The notes under the pieces are model-generated. The model saw only the letters and a program-made list of their open reading frames with translations, was not told where the DNA came from and searched no databases. Positions 37,501-46,406 of a stretch of 58,819 nt of DNA are shown here, piece after piece. The position numbers were made by a program, and so were the translations under genes. Numbering within the stretch: position 1 is the first letter of the stretch; every line of letters starts with the position of its first letter. The DNA is from JBBDYH01 sp040901795 (GTDB taxonomy: Bacteria; Planctomycetota; Planctomycetia; Pirellulales; JALHPA01): the NCBI GenBank assembly GCA_040901795.1, contig JBBDYH010000172.1:1-58819 (forward strand), in the 5' to 3' direction.

Positions 37501-37531
37501 GGGCGGTGAGCGACCGGCGTGGCTGATTTCG

Positions 37532-38488
37532 TTAGAACATGACAGAAGGCAATGCCAGTTTGTGAGGATCGGTGGCGAAGCCCATCAAAGCTTCCGGCTG
37601 CCACTTTTTAACCCGAGGGTTGAACCAGAATCGAAGGAGGTACGCGGCTTTGACCCGCGAATACGACTCATCGAGCTCGATGATCAGTTGTAAATCGCAA
37701 AGCAACACTTCTGGATCGTCCCGGTGCGCATCCTGGAGCGAACCGGTGTCGCTGATAAAGTTACATCGATTACTGCTGTTCCCATGCAGTATCCGCATCA
37801 AAAACGCGGCCTGCTCCAACTGTCCCGGCGGTGTGCCGGGCGCTGAATTCTCGTCGAACCGCATGCGATTGAGCGGAACGTGTTTGCCGTCCCAGAACTG
37901 GCGACAGCTTGAATTGGCCACCAGTCCGCGCCAGTGAGTGTCGCTTCCGAGTTTGCTGCTCGCGATGCCAGCGACATACACCTCCTCATCGCTGAGCTTC
38001 TCTACATCAGTCATGCCGCGCTTTAGAAGTGCCCGTTCCATGAACTTTCGGTATTTGCGGTTGACCGATTGGCCTCGCTCGCGCATGTACGCGATGAGCC
38101 CTTCGGGCTTGCTTTCTCGGGTGGCCTGCAAAAAACCCGTCACCGCAATGTCCAGGTCTCGACGTACCGCGGGTGCAAGAAAGCTGGAGTAGATCGCTTT
38201 GGCGCCGGTGGGAAGTCCAATGCACTCCGCCTCCGGCAAGGACTGAACCGCCGTGGGCAGGGCGTCCGAGCGAATATCGGTCGCCGGATCGCGGTTCCAT
38301 TTGGCGATCAGATCGTAAGCCATGCTGTCCGTGCTGCGAAACTCCTCGGAACCTCGCCGACGAGCCTCCGCCTTAGGTTCCGTGCCAGGCGCCACGGGGT
38401 CCGCGAACTGTTGCCATGCCCAGTAGAGAACGAAACCGTTAAGGACAACGAACAGAGTCAATAGTAGCCAACGGTAAGGCGCACGCAC
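37532..38488 (-). CDS. Uncharacterised protein with one N-terminal membrane anchor
   Basis: 318 residues from GTG 38488. A hydrophobic helix (LLLTLFVVLNGFVLYWAW) starts the protein, suggesting a signal anchor with the rest outside. The body is helical with Cys at TNSSCRQFW-like and NRCNFISDT positions and a C-terminal block FWFNPRVKKWQPEALMGFA. I do not recognise the family. It converges on the preceding gene at 31 nt. Confidence 0.6.
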   Translation of the reverse strand: MRAPYRWLLLTLFVVLNGFVLYWAWQQFADPVAPGTEPKAEARRRGSEEFRSTDSMAYDLIAKWNRDPATDIRSDALPTAVQSLPEAECIGLPTGAKAIYSSFLAPAVRRDLDIAVTGFLQATRESKPEGLIAYMRERGQSVNRKYRKFMERALLKRGMTDVEKLSDEEVYVAGIASSKLGSDTHWRGLVANSSCRQFWDGKHVPLNRMRFDENSAPGTPPGQLEQAAFLMRILHGNSSNRCNFISDTGSLQDAHRDDPEVLLCDLQLIIELDESYSRVKAAYLLRFWFNPRVKKWQPEALMGFATDPHKLALPSVMF

Positions 38489-38516
38489 GGCAAGCTCCGT
38501 AAAAGCAACAACCTGT

Positions 38517-39371
38517 TCATTTCTCTAATAAGAACTCGCGTAGCTCCGGCAGTTTATCTGTGTTGATTAGATCCACGTCGGCATCGCGAAGCTCGCGCCA
38601 CAGCGCCGTCGATTCCGGCGTGCCCCAGAAGCGGACGATACGGCCGCGGTCGTGCGCTTGTTCAACAATGGAATGTAAGCGGTCTCGCTCCGCCTCGGGC
38701 ATCTTCCCCGTGCCGCGCCAGGAAAAACGCAACGTCCAGTTGTCGCTGATCATCGGCATTAGATGCGCCGGTGCATCGGACTTCAAGTCGGCCAGCCGTC
38801 CATCGATGCCCGCGTAGCGCGTCGATTGCGACTTGATAAAGTTGATCGGCCGGTTTCCGGAGATGACTACCGTCACGGCGCCCACTTGATGCTTGCCATC
38901 GCGCGTCGTCGAGAGCATCTCGCGATATTGCGCCAGCACTTCGTGCAAAGCCTTGTACGTTGGCTCCCCTTCGGTCTTCAGGTCAACCAACAACCAGAAC
39001 CGCGGGCCATCTTTGTAAACGCGGCCGCCGTGGGCCTTGATGCGCGCTGCGAGGGGCTGCAAATAGAGCCCTTCGAGCGTGCGCTCCGGGCGCAAATCGC
39101 GGGCGTCGTGAGCGACGAGCAGTCGGCCGTCGCGCAAGAAAATGTCGGCCTCGACGCTGCAAAACCCGTGGTCCAGGGCGTCGATCAGTGGACGCGCGTG
39201 TTCATAGTCGTTATGCGCGTGCGCTTGCGGCAGCGGTATGGGAGCGGCCGTAGCTTCGGCGGCACGTGCTGGCAACGCATAACAACAGAGTCCGGCAAAT
39301 AGAGCGAGTAGGCAGCAAATGGGAGCGAACGCCCCGAAGCCGTGTCGAGGCCGGAACCTAACCCAGCACAT
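38517..39371 (-). CDS. Secreted phosphodiesterase-like protein (GDPD/PI-PLC TIM-barrel type)
   Basis: 284 residues from ATG 39371 with a hydrophobic signal segment (PICCLLALFAGLCCYALPARA). The motif HAHNDYEHARPLIDALDHGF, then SVEADIFLRDGRLLVAHD has the His/Glu/Asp arrangement of the glycerophosphodiester phosphodiesterase superfamily (HxH, ExD, xH). The C-terminus (RFWGTPESTALWRELRDADV, then DLINTDKLPELREFL) matches such secreted barrels. It should cleave phosphodiesters of lipid head groups or similar substrates outside the cytoplasm. It overlaps the Uma2 gene by 14 nt. Confidence 0.82.
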   Translation of the reverse strand: MCWVRFRPRHGFGAFAPICCLLALFAGLCCYALPARAAEATAAPIPLPQAHAHNDYEHARPLIDALDHGFCSVEADIFLRDGRLLVAHDARDLRPERTLEGLYLQPLAARIKAHGGRVYKDGPRFWLLVDLKTEGEPTYKALHEVLAQYREMLSTTRDGKHQVGAVTVVISGNRPINFIKSQSTRYAGIDGRLADLKSDAPAHLMPMISDNWTLRFSWRGTGKMPEAERDRLHSIVEQAHDRGRIVRFWGTPESTALWRELRDADVDLINTDKLPELREFLLEK

Positions 39372-39918
39372 CGGAGACTTCCAACGCAAGCTGCTCAAGC
39401 GACTTCGAGCGAATGGATTGACCATGCTGCAACGTCTCCACCTGGCGATAGCCGCCGCCTGCGGGTTGCGAGTACTGTTCGATCGACTGGCCGAAGACGT
39501 CGATGATCCAGACTTCGGCGATGCCGGCAGCCGCATAGCGCGGCGTCTTTTCGAGGCGATCGTAGTCGAGCGTCGTATCGGAAACTTCGACGACCAGGAA
39601 GATATCATCAGGTTGAGGCGTGCGCGTCGCATAGAAGTCATCCTGCCGATGCAATAACACCAAGTCAGGCTGCGGCTTGGTGAAGTCGTTGAGCACAATC
39701 GGACCTTGGGTGCGCACTATGGCGCGGCGACCGACTTTTTTCACCATCAACTCAGTGAGTCGATCAACCGTTGAAGCGTGCAGCTCGCCGATTGGACTCA
39801 TTTCGCGCACCTCGCCGTCAATAAGTTCCACGCGATCATCGTCGTTGAGGATACCGCTTGCAAGCATGCGATCGTAGTCGCGGACGGTAAACTGCCAGAG
39901 TTGGATGGGAACTGCCAT
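39358..39918 (-). CDS. Uma2-family (DUF820) putative restriction-like endonuclease
   Basis: 186 residues. The fold is PD-(D/E)xK: Glu near RVELIDGEVREMSP, Asp in FTKPQPDLVLL and the E-V-S of LVVEVSDTTLDYDR as the D/E-x-K variant. A conserved KTPRYAAAGIAEVWIID helix follows. Uma2 proteins are abundant in planctomycetes and cyanobacteria; cellular roles are not established. The gene is single and overlaps its 3' neighbour by 14 nt. Confidence 0.85.
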   Translation of the reverse strand: MAVPIQLWQFTVRDYDRMLASGILNDDDRVELIDGEVREMSPIGELHASTVDRLTELMVKKVGRRAIVRTQGPIVLNDFTKPQPDLVLLHRQDDFYATRTPQPDDIFLVVEVSDTTLDYDRLEKTPRYAAAGIAEVWIIDVFGQSIEQYSQPAGGGYRQVETLQHGQSIRSKSLEQLALEVSDVLG

Positions 39919-40157
39919 TGAATTGCCCTCCGAATCGACAAGCTGGCCGAACCGCGCCCACCGTTAGGCGTGGCCAATGAAAGCACCTGCCGCTGCTCAC
40001 ATGATACCATCCGGGCCTCGCCCATCAACGCTGCCACGCCCCATCCCACTTGCCCGCCATCGAATAATAGTTTTTCCGCGGAGAGCGGCGAACCCGCCCG
40101 GCGCTGCGATTGTCCTTCCCTCACCCGCCCGCCTCCTTTCGGCTATCATCAAATGCC
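39919..40157. other. Intergenic region, divergent genes
   Basis: This 239-nt divergent gap separates the Uma2 and EamA genes. I see no strong promoter pair or repeat in it. Confidence 0.5.
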
Positions 40158-41180
40158 ATGACCGACGGCCAGTGCACTTCCCGCGGCGAACCGAGTCGAT
40201 GTAGCCGCCTGGCGCTGGTCGCCGGCATGCTGGTGATCTACGTGGTCTGGGGCTCGACGTACCTGGCGATCCGCTGGGGCGTGGAAACGATGCCGCCGTT
40301 TCTGATGGCCGGCGCGCGGTTCTTGCTCGCCGGCGGGATTCTCTACGCTTGGCTGCGACTGCGCGGGGCGCCGCGGCCGGAGCTGGCCGATTGGAAAAGT
40401 GCGGTGTTTCTCGGCGCTCTCTTGCTGTTGGGAGGCAATGGCCTGGTGACGTGGGCTGAGCAATGGCTTCCCTCCGGGGTGGCGGCATTGATCATCACCA
40501 CCACACCACTCTGGATGATGCTCTTCGACTGGCTCATTTTCCACGGCCCAAGGCCCCGCGCCGTCGTGTGGTTGGGCGTCGCGCTGGGTTTTGTGGGCGT
40601 GACACTGTTGATTCAACCGCAGGCCGCCGACGACGGCGCGCCGCGGCTGTGGGCGGTGCTGGCCATGTGCGCCGCCCCCGTCGTCTGGTCGCTCGGTTCG
40701 CTTTTCTCGCAGCGTGCGCGGCGCCTTGATCCGCCGCTTTTGAACACGTCGCTACAGATGCTTTGCGGCGGCGGGCTGATGTTCGTCGTGGGCCTGGGGC
40801 TGGGAGAAGCGGGCAACTTCGATCCAGCGGCCGTATCGACCCGGTCGTGGCTGTCGTTTGCATATCTGGTGACGTTCGGATCTCTCTTGGCGTTCACCAC
40901 TTACATGTGGCTCTTGCGCGTTGCGCGTCCGTCAGTCGTCTCGACATACGCTTACGTGAATCCGCTGGTCGCGGTATTCCTGGGCGCGGCAATCGGCGGC
41001 GAGGTACTGACCGCCAATGTCGGCCTGGCCACGGTCTTGATTCTGGGGGCCGTAGCGCTGATCGCCATTCGCCGGCGGTCGCCAAAGCCTACGATTCTCA
41101 AATCGGAAGCCCTCGAGCCGCGCGCCGCAAACGAGGCCGCCGCGCGGGCGAAAGTACGTCTCGCCCAGTGCAAGGGATAG
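40158..41180 (+). CDS. EamA-family (DMT) transporter
   Basis: 340 residues from ATG 40158. Ten predicted membrane helices in two five-helix EamA repeats are visible, e.g. LVIYVVWGSTYLAIRWG near the N-terminus and PSVVSTYAYVNPLVAVFLGA in the second repeat. Such proteins export amino acids, nucleosides or other metabolites from the cytoplasm. The substrate cannot be inferred; the following purine nucleoside phosphorylase is not in a shared operon (138-nt gap). Confidence 0.88.
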   Translation: MTDGQCTSRGEPSRCSRLALVAGMLVIYVVWGSTYLAIRWGVETMPPFLMAGARFLLAGGILYAWLRLRGAPRPELADWKSAVFLGALLLLGGNGLVTWAEQWLPSGVAALIITTTPLWMMLFDWLIFHGPRPRAVVWLGVALGFVGVTLLIQPQAADDGAPRLWAVLAMCAAPVVWSLGSLFSQRARRLDPPLLNTSLQMLCGGGLMFVVGLGLGEAGNFDPAAVSTRSWLSFAYLVTFGSLLAFTTYMWLLRVARPSVVSTYAYVNPLVAVFLGAAIGGEVLTANVGLATVLILGAVALIAIRRRSPKPTILKSEALEPRAANEAAARAKVRLAQCKG

Positions 41181-41186
41181 TGACTG

Positions 41187-41237
41187 GTTGGAGTTCAGCC
41201 TTTAGGCTGTGCGGCAAGCTGAAGCTTGAACTCCAAC
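41187..41237. repeat. Dispersed inverted repeat (GTTGGAGTTCA)
   Basis: GTTGGAGTTCA (41187-41197) is answered by TGAACTCCAAC (41227-41237). The central part contains CCTTTAGG. The right 23 nt (41215-41237) match 82-104, at the end of the kinase gene, with one mismatch. It is a planctomycete-type repeat in the gap before the phosphorylase. Confidence 0.9.
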
Positions 41238-41318
41238 TTGTGCGTGACGCCCGCAGCAAGAACGCCTATCATATTTGTTCGCGTTCCCGCTTAGTCCGAA
41301 GTATTGACTCCACTCACC

Positions 41319-42197
41319 ATGCTCGAGCTCCACGCACAGATCGAACAAGCCGTCGGCGCCATCCGCAAGAAGTGGCCCACATCTCCCCGCGCCTGCATTA
41401 TCCTCGGCACTGGACTCGGCGGACTGGTCGAAAGAATTGCCGTCGAGGCCACGTTCGACTACGAGGAGATCCCGCACTTTCCAATATCCACCGCAACCAG
41501 CCACCGGGGCCGCCTCGTCTGCGGTCAACTCTCCGGCCTGCCAGTGATAGCGATGGAAGGCCGCATCCACGCCTACGAGGGCTATGCGCTCAAGCAGATT
41601 ACGTTGCCGGTGCGCGTGATGCGCGCCCTCGGCGCCGAGTTGCTCGTCGTGAGCAACGCCGTCGGCGGCCTGAACCCATACTTCAATCTCGGCCAGATCA
41701 TGGTCATCGAGGACCATATCAACCTGATGGGCGACAACCCCCTGATCGGCATCAACGACGATCGTCTGGGGCCCCGGTTCCCCGACATGTGCGAACCGTA
41801 CGATCGCAAGCTGATCGACGTTGCGCTGGCCATTGCGCGGCGCGAAGACTTCGTGGCGCAGCAAGGCGTGCTCGTCGCGGTCGCCGGGCCAAACCTGGAG
41901 ACGCGTGCCGAATATCGCTTCCTCCGTCAGATCGGCGCCGATGCCGTGGGGATGTCCACCGTGCCCGAAGTCCTTGTCGCGCGGCACTGCGACCTGGCCG
42001 TCGTCGGCTTCAGCGTCGTCACCGACATGTGCCTCCCAGACGCTCTGGCGCCCGCCGACATTAACCGTATCATCGCCATCGCCAATGCCGCCGAGCCCCA
42101 GCTTCTAAAGCTCGTCGCAGGCGTGCTCGACTACGTGGCAGCAGGCCGATGGCGAAGCCGCGCGTCTGCGCAACCGGATGCGAACAACCTAGATTGA
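41319..42197 (+). CDS. Purine nucleoside phosphorylase
   Basis: 292 residues from ATG 41319. Family motifs are clear: GTGLGGLVER phosphate-loop region, HRGRLVCGQLSGLPVIAMEG, RIHAYEGY, VVSNAVGGLNPYF and GPNLETRAEYRFLRQIGADA, then VGMSTVPEV. It cleaves purine (deoxy)ribonucleosides with phosphate to free base and (deoxy)ribose-1-phosphate in the cytoplasm, in purine salvage. The length fits the trimeric class. It converges on the GT9 gene with a 48-nt gap. Confidence 0.94.
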   Translation: MLELHAQIEQAVGAIRKKWPTSPRACIILGTGLGGLVERIAVEATFDYEEIPHFPISTATSHRGRLVCGQLSGLPVIAMEGRIHAYEGYALKQITLPVRVMRALGAELLVVSNAVGGLNPYFNLGQIMVIEDHINLMGDNPLIGINDDRLGPRFPDMCEPYDRKLIDVALAIARREDFVAQQGVLVAVAGPNLETRAEYRFLRQIGADAVGMSTVPEVLVARHCDLAVVGFSVVTDMCLPDALAPADINRIIAIANAAEPQLLKLVAGVLDYVAAGRWRSRASAQPDANNLD

Positions 42198-42245
42198 ACC
42201 AGATACCGAATCAATTTTTCGATCCGTCCGCAGTCGTCGCCGCCG

Positions 42246-43313
42246 TCATGCCGCCAAACGCTCGAAGCATCGCCGGGGTGCTTGATCCGCGTGGAAGCGT
42301 TCCATCATCGCATCGCAGGCGGAGCAGACATCCTCGACCGAAATGACCAGCATCGAGGCGTTGTCGCCGATACGCAGTGACTTGCGTGTGTTATCGGCAA
42401 GCCGCGCCCGCTGCAAAGCGATCTGTCGGTCGCCATAGGGACCGTTTCGCCTCGCGCTGGTAGGGCCGTAGAGGCCGATGCACGGCGTTCCCATGGCAAC
42501 GGCCAAGTGCAGGGGCCCAGTATCGCAGCCGACGAAGAACTTTGCCCGATGGCACAGGGCCGCCAGTTCCGTGAGCGTCGTTTGGGGCCCCATGTGGGCA
42601 AAACCGCCGGCCGCCACAACGATCTGGTCGGCCCAACGACGCTCTTCGTCGCCGGCCCAAGCGATGACCGACCGCAGGTGATAGCGTTCGCCGAGATATC
42701 GGGCCACCTCGGCAAAACGATCGGCCGGCCAGCGCTTGCTCGGCCAGCCCGCGCCGACGTTCAACAGCGCAAAGCCAGCGCTCAAGCCGCGGTCGCGAAG
42801 GAAGCGGTCGATCGCGGTGTCATCGTTATCGAACGACGGCAGGCCGAAGCGAACCTCATCACGCGCGACATCTAGTGGCCGAAGCAGCTCCAGGTTACGG
42901 TCGATGACGTGCGTCATCATCGGTTCCACGAGCGAATTGTTCAGCCAGGTCGATACTTCGCGTCCGTCGCGCCCGGAAAAGCCGATCCGCGTCGGCGCTC
43001 CCGACAGCCAGGCGGCGATTGCGCTTTTGGTCAGCCCTTGCAGATCGATCGCCACATCAGGCCGTAAGCCACGGAGCTGCCGGCGGGCGCGCCAGACGGC
43101 ACGGGGCGACTTGAGCCATTTGCGCGGCACTTGGACGACGGCATCCAGGGCGGGATGGCGGCGCAGCAAGTCGGCCGTGCGGCCTTCGACTACCCAGGAG
43201 AGGTGGGCGCTGGGAAGCGCGTCGCGCAGAGCGCAGAGCACCGGCAAACCGTGCAGGCAGTCGCCGATGGCGCTCAGGCGCACGATGAGGATACGGGGGC
43301 AATGCGTGCTCAT
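42246..43313 (-). CDS. Glycosyltransferase family 9 (heptosyltransferase-like)
   Basis: 355 residues from ATG 43313. The N-terminus RILIVRLSAIGDCLHGLPVL and the downstream LLNVGAGWPSKRWPADRFAEVA, CDTGPLHLAVAMGTPCIGLYGP are typical of GT9 enzymes that add heptoses to lipopolysaccharide cores. Planctomycetes make LPS-like glycolipids, so an LPS- or glycan-assembly role is plausible. The exact donor is unknown. An in-frame TTG at 43322 is less likely. Confidence 0.92.
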   Translation of the reverse strand: MSTHCPRILIVRLSAIGDCLHGLPVLCALRDALPSAHLSWVVEGRTADLLRRHPALDAVVQVPRKWLKSPRAVWRARRQLRGLRPDVAIDLQGLTKSAIAAWLSGAPTRIGFSGRDGREVSTWLNNSLVEPMMTHVIDRNLELLRPLDVARDEVRFGLPSFDNDDTAIDRFLRDRGLSAGFALLNVGAGWPSKRWPADRFAEVARYLGERYHLRSVIAWAGDEERRWADQIVVAAGGFAHMGPQTTLTELAALCHRAKFFVGCDTGPLHLAVAMGTPCIGLYGPTSARRNGPYGDRQIALQRARLADNTRKSLRIGDNASMLVISVEDVCSACDAMMERFHADQAPRRCFERLAA

Positions 43314-43545
43314 AAACAGCAAGGAAACCTAGGGTGTATTGAGCGGCGTCCGTGTGGGAATGCGGCGGAAGGATACTGGGCCGCCACGGCGCTCGACAAT
43401 GCCACTTACAAAGCTTGCTCAGTTGCTATCGCCGTGGAATCCGGGCAAAATGACGCAGAACACAGCGAAGAGTGAAAGCCCGGCCGGGCAACATTGCCCC
43501 GGTGTGGTACTCCGTTTTTATTCATTCCACTTCAAGGAGCTTCGC

Positions 43546-44541
43546 ATGGGACGTCCCGTCACACTGTTCACGGGCCAATGGGCCGATCTGTCGATCGAAG
43601 ACATGGCGCGCAAGACAAGTGAATTTGGCTATGACGGCATCGAGCTGGCTTGCTGGGGCGACCACTTCGAGGTTGACAAGGCGCTCAACGATGACGGCTA
43701 TTGTGCCCGCAAGCGCGACCTGTTGGACCGCTATGAGCTGGAGTGCCATGCGATCAGCAATCACCTCGTCGGTCAGGCGGTGCTGGACGTCATCGATGAG
43801 CGGCATAAGACCATCCTGCCGCCGTACATCTGGGGGGACGGCGACCCGGCCGGCGTTAACCGGCGCGCCATCGAAGAAATGAAGAACACGGCGCGGGCGG
43901 CGCAGAAGCTGGGCGTGAGTGTAGTGAACGGCTTCACCGGGTCGAGCATTTGGCATTTGCTGTACTCTTTTCCGCCGGTCAGCGAGAAGATGATCCAGGC
44001 GGGATTCGAGCTGTTGGCCGAGCGGTGGAACCCGATCCTCGACGTGTTTCACGAGTGCGGCGTGAAGTTTGCCTTGGAAGTCCATCCGACCGAGATCGCG
44101 TTTGACGTCTATTCGGCGGAGCAAGCGCTCAAGGCGCTCGACTATCGGGAGGAATTTGGGTTCAATTTCGACCCCAGCCATTTGATCTGGCAGGGCGTGA
44201 ACCCGGTCGAGTTCATTCGCGAGTTCCCGGATCGCATCTACCACGTCCATGTGAAAGACACGAAAGTCAATCTCAATGGCCGCACGGGGCTATTGGGGAG
44301 CCACTTGAACTTTGGCGACCCGCGACGCGGCTGGGACTTCCGCTCGCCCAGCCACGGCGACGTGAACTTCGGCGAAATCATCCGCGCACTCAATGACTGC
44401 AAGTATGACGGTCCGTTGTCGGTTGAATGGGAGGATAGCGGCATGGACCGGGAGCACGGGGCTCGAGAGGCGGCCGAGTTCGTTAAGAAGATCGACTTTC
44501 AGCCGAGCGGACGTGCGTTCGACGCGGCCTTTGCGGAGTAG
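43546..44541 (+). CDS. Sugar phosphate isomerase/epimerase (xylose isomerase-like TIM barrel)
   Basis: 331 residues from ATG 43546 with AAGGAG 6 nt upstream; the open frame extends upstream to 43339 but lacks such a site. Typical features are FGYDGIELACWGDH, LEVHPTEIAFD, NFDPSHLIWQG and YHVHVKDTKVN, carrying the Glu, Asp, His and Glu (LSVEWEDSG) metal ligands of the AP-endonuclease-2/xylose-isomerase superfamily. It should isomerise or epimerise a sugar or sugar derivative in the cytoplasm. No pathway neighbours identify it. Confidence 0.88.
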   Translation: MGRPVTLFTGQWADLSIEDMARKTSEFGYDGIELACWGDHFEVDKALNDDGYCARKRDLLDRYELECHAISNHLVGQAVLDVIDERHKTILPPYIWGDGDPAGVNRRAIEEMKNTARAAQKLGVSVVNGFTGSSIWHLLYSFPPVSEKMIQAGFELLAERWNPILDVFHECGVKFALEVHPTEIAFDVYSAEQALKALDYREEFGFNFDPSHLIWQGVNPVEFIREFPDRIYHVHVKDTKVNLNGRTGLLGSHLNFGDPRRGWDFRSPSHGDVNFGEIIRALNDCKYDGPLSVEWEDSGMDREHGAREAAEFVKKIDFQPSGRAFDAAFAE

Positions 44542-44546
44542 GGTCG

Positions 44547-44567
44547 AGGGTTCAGGGTTCAGGGTTC
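44547..44567. repeat. 7-nt tandem repeat (AGGGTTC)x3
   Basis: Three exact copies of AGGGTTC immediately after the isomerase stop. It is the short-period intergenic repeat type. Confidence 0.8.
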
Positions 44568-44654
44568 AGCACTTGCAAATATAATACGACTCGCAGTGCG
44601 ATATAGAAGCGGCGATCGGACGTGGTAAACTGGAGTAGCCGCCTCTTGTAGACT

Positions 44655-44690
44655 GCACACTCCATGTGCGGAACGGCACACGGAGTGTGC
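44655..44690. repeat. Inverted repeat GCACACTCC/GGAGTGTGC
   Basis: Two 9-nt arms, 44655-44663 and 44682-44690, enclose an 18-nt loop that holds a nested TGTGC/GCACA pair. It lies about 45 nt ahead of the DUF1570 start. Confidence 0.7.
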
Positions 44691-44734
44691 CTACTACAAC
44701 GGAGTGGCACCACGCCTTATGCTTGCTACGTCGC

Positions 44735-46237
44735 ATGATTCGACTGCTGATTGCCGCTGCGCTCTTGTCTCTGTATGCAGTGGTGGCGCGCGCGGGCGAA
44801 GTGCAGACTTCGTTTGCAGCGGACGAACTTCTCGCGCGACGCGACGCGGCTGAAGCGTCGTTCCGCGACCAGCTCGCCGAGCTGGCGCAGTGGTGCGAAG
44901 GGCGCGAGCTGACCGAGGCCGCCGCGCTGGTGCGCGGCTGGCTTCCGATCCGCGATCCGCTCAAGGCGTACATCTTCAAACTGCCGGAATCCCGCGATCC
45001 GCCAAAGCACATTTACAGTGCCGACGCGGTGGCAAGTGAATTCTGGCAGCGCTTCATAGAGCTTCGCGAGGCGCAGGCGACCGCGCTCTTGCGCTTGGCA
45101 AAACAGGCGCATGCCGCGCAAGACTACGCACTGTCGTTCGACCTGGTCCGTGAAGCTTGCCGAGAAAACCCTGACCATGCGCAAGCGCGGGCGATCCTGG
45201 GCTATGAGCGCTATAATGGCGGTTGGGCCCTTCCTGACACGGCCAGGCGGCTCGTTGCCGGGCAGGCGCACCATGAAAAGTTCGGCTGGCTTCCGGCGCG
45301 TCATGCCAAGCGCTATGAGCAGGGCCAGCGCTTTTTCCGCGGCAGGTGGCTCACCGCCGCGGAAGACGAGCGGTTGCATAGCGCCATCGGGTCCGGTTGG
45401 CGGATCGAGAGCGAGCATTACGTCGTGACGACGAACCACAGCCTCGAGGAAGGCGTAGGGCTTTCGCGCCGGCTGGAGGAGCTGTATGACGTCTGGCGGC
45501 ACGTCTTCGTCGATTATTACTCGCCCTCGACGACGATGCAGCGGTGGTTCGAAGATGGCGATGCGGAAAACTCCGGTGGCTCCGGGCGCGGGACGAAGAC
45601 CATGGTGCGCCCTCGGCATCAAGTGACTTACTTCCGCAATCGCGACGAATACAAGAACGCACTTCGCCCGCTCCAGCCGCAGATCGAGATCACGCTGGGG
45701 ATCTACTTCGCTCGTCCGCGGACCGCGTACTTCTTTGCCGGCGATGAGCAGTACGCCGGCACGCTGTTGCACGAGGGGACACACCAGCTTTTCCAGGAGA
45801 CCCGGCAGACCAGCAACGCGGCCGGCACACGCAGCAACTTCTGGGCGGTCGAAGCGGTGGCGTGCTACATGGAGTCGCTCGTCGAGCACGAGCATTGGTA
45901 CACGCTAGGCGGCCCCCGCGAGGGCCGCGTGCCGGCTGCTCGCAAGCGGCTCTTGGAAGACCAGTTTTATGTGCCGTTGAGCGAAGTGACATGGCTTGGC
46001 ATGCATGACCTACAGCGCGACCAGCGGCTGCCCAAGATCTACAGCCAGATCGCCGGTCAGGCCTGGTTCTTCCTGCACGCCGACGGTGGGCGCCACCGCC
46101 AGCCGTTCATCGAAACGCTCATCGCTGTCTATACGGGCAAGGCCGACGCCCATACACTGGCGAAAGCTTGTGGGAAAAGCTATGAGCAACTTGATGGCGA
46201 ATATCGAAGATTCATGCTAACGATGAACGATGAATGA
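44735..46237 (+). CDS. Secreted DUF1570-type putative zinc metallopeptidase
   Basis: 500 residues from ATG 44735, with a signal peptide (MIRLLIAAALLSLYAVVARA). The second half has LLHEGTHQLFQE, an HExxH zinc motif, with a downstream Glu (WAVEAVACYMESLVEH) placed like a gluzincin third ligand. The N-terminal half is helical. DUF1570 is a planctomycete family of unknown activity; this sequence supports a peptidase. The final TLAKACGKSYEQLDGEYRRFM resembles a C-terminal helical module. Confidence 0.83.
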   Translation: MIRLLIAAALLSLYAVVARAGEVQTSFAADELLARRDAAEASFRDQLAELAQWCEGRELTEAAALVRGWLPIRDPLKAYIFKLPESRDPPKHIYSADAVASEFWQRFIELREAQATALLRLAKQAHAAQDYALSFDLVREACRENPDHAQARAILGYERYNGGWALPDTARRLVAGQAHHEKFGWLPARHAKRYEQGQRFFRGRWLTAAEDERLHSAIGSGWRIESEHYVVTTNHSLEEGVGLSRRLEELYDVWRHVFVDYYSPSTTMQRWFEDGDAENSGGSGRGTKTMVRPRHQVTYFRNRDEYKNALRPLQPQIEITLGIYFARPRTAYFFAGDEQYAGTLLHEGTHQLFQETRQTSNAAGTRSNFWAVEAVACYMESLVEHEHWYTLGGPREGRVPAARKRLLEDQFYVPLSEVTWLGMHDLQRDQRLPKIYSQIAGQAWFFLHADGGRHRQPFIETLIAVYTGKADAHTLAKACGKSYEQLDGEYRRFMLTMNDE

Positions 46238-46354
46238 TGAACGCGCAGCGTCGGATTTTTATAGAGTGCGGGGCGAGCTGCCGGCACTTTCTATTGCAAA
46301 TCGAGTCTCGACATACGACGTCACTTCGCTAATCAGGCCGTAATGAAATCCAAA

Positions 46355-46372
46355 GCGGTGACGAGTCACCGC
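46355..46372. repeat. Short palindrome GCGGTGAC-GA-GTCACCGC
   Basis: A perfect 8-bp inverted repeat with a 2-nt centre, 46355-46372, sits in the leader of the creatininase gene. Length and symmetry allow either an operator or a simple dispersed repeat; no T run follows. Confidence 0.6.
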
Positions 46373-46406
46373 ACTCCATACTCCGCACTCCGAACTCCCC
46401 ATTCCT

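Noticed and set aside
40763..42064. Open frame of 433 codons spanning the EamA 3' end and the phosphorylase
   Set aside because: It is out of frame with both genes, which have clear motifs, and reads as Arg/Ala-rich low-complexity sequence.
44726..45895. Open frame of 389 codons opposite the DUF1570 gene
   Set aside because: It is the antisense shadow of a protein with a signal peptide and HExxH, with no motif of its own.
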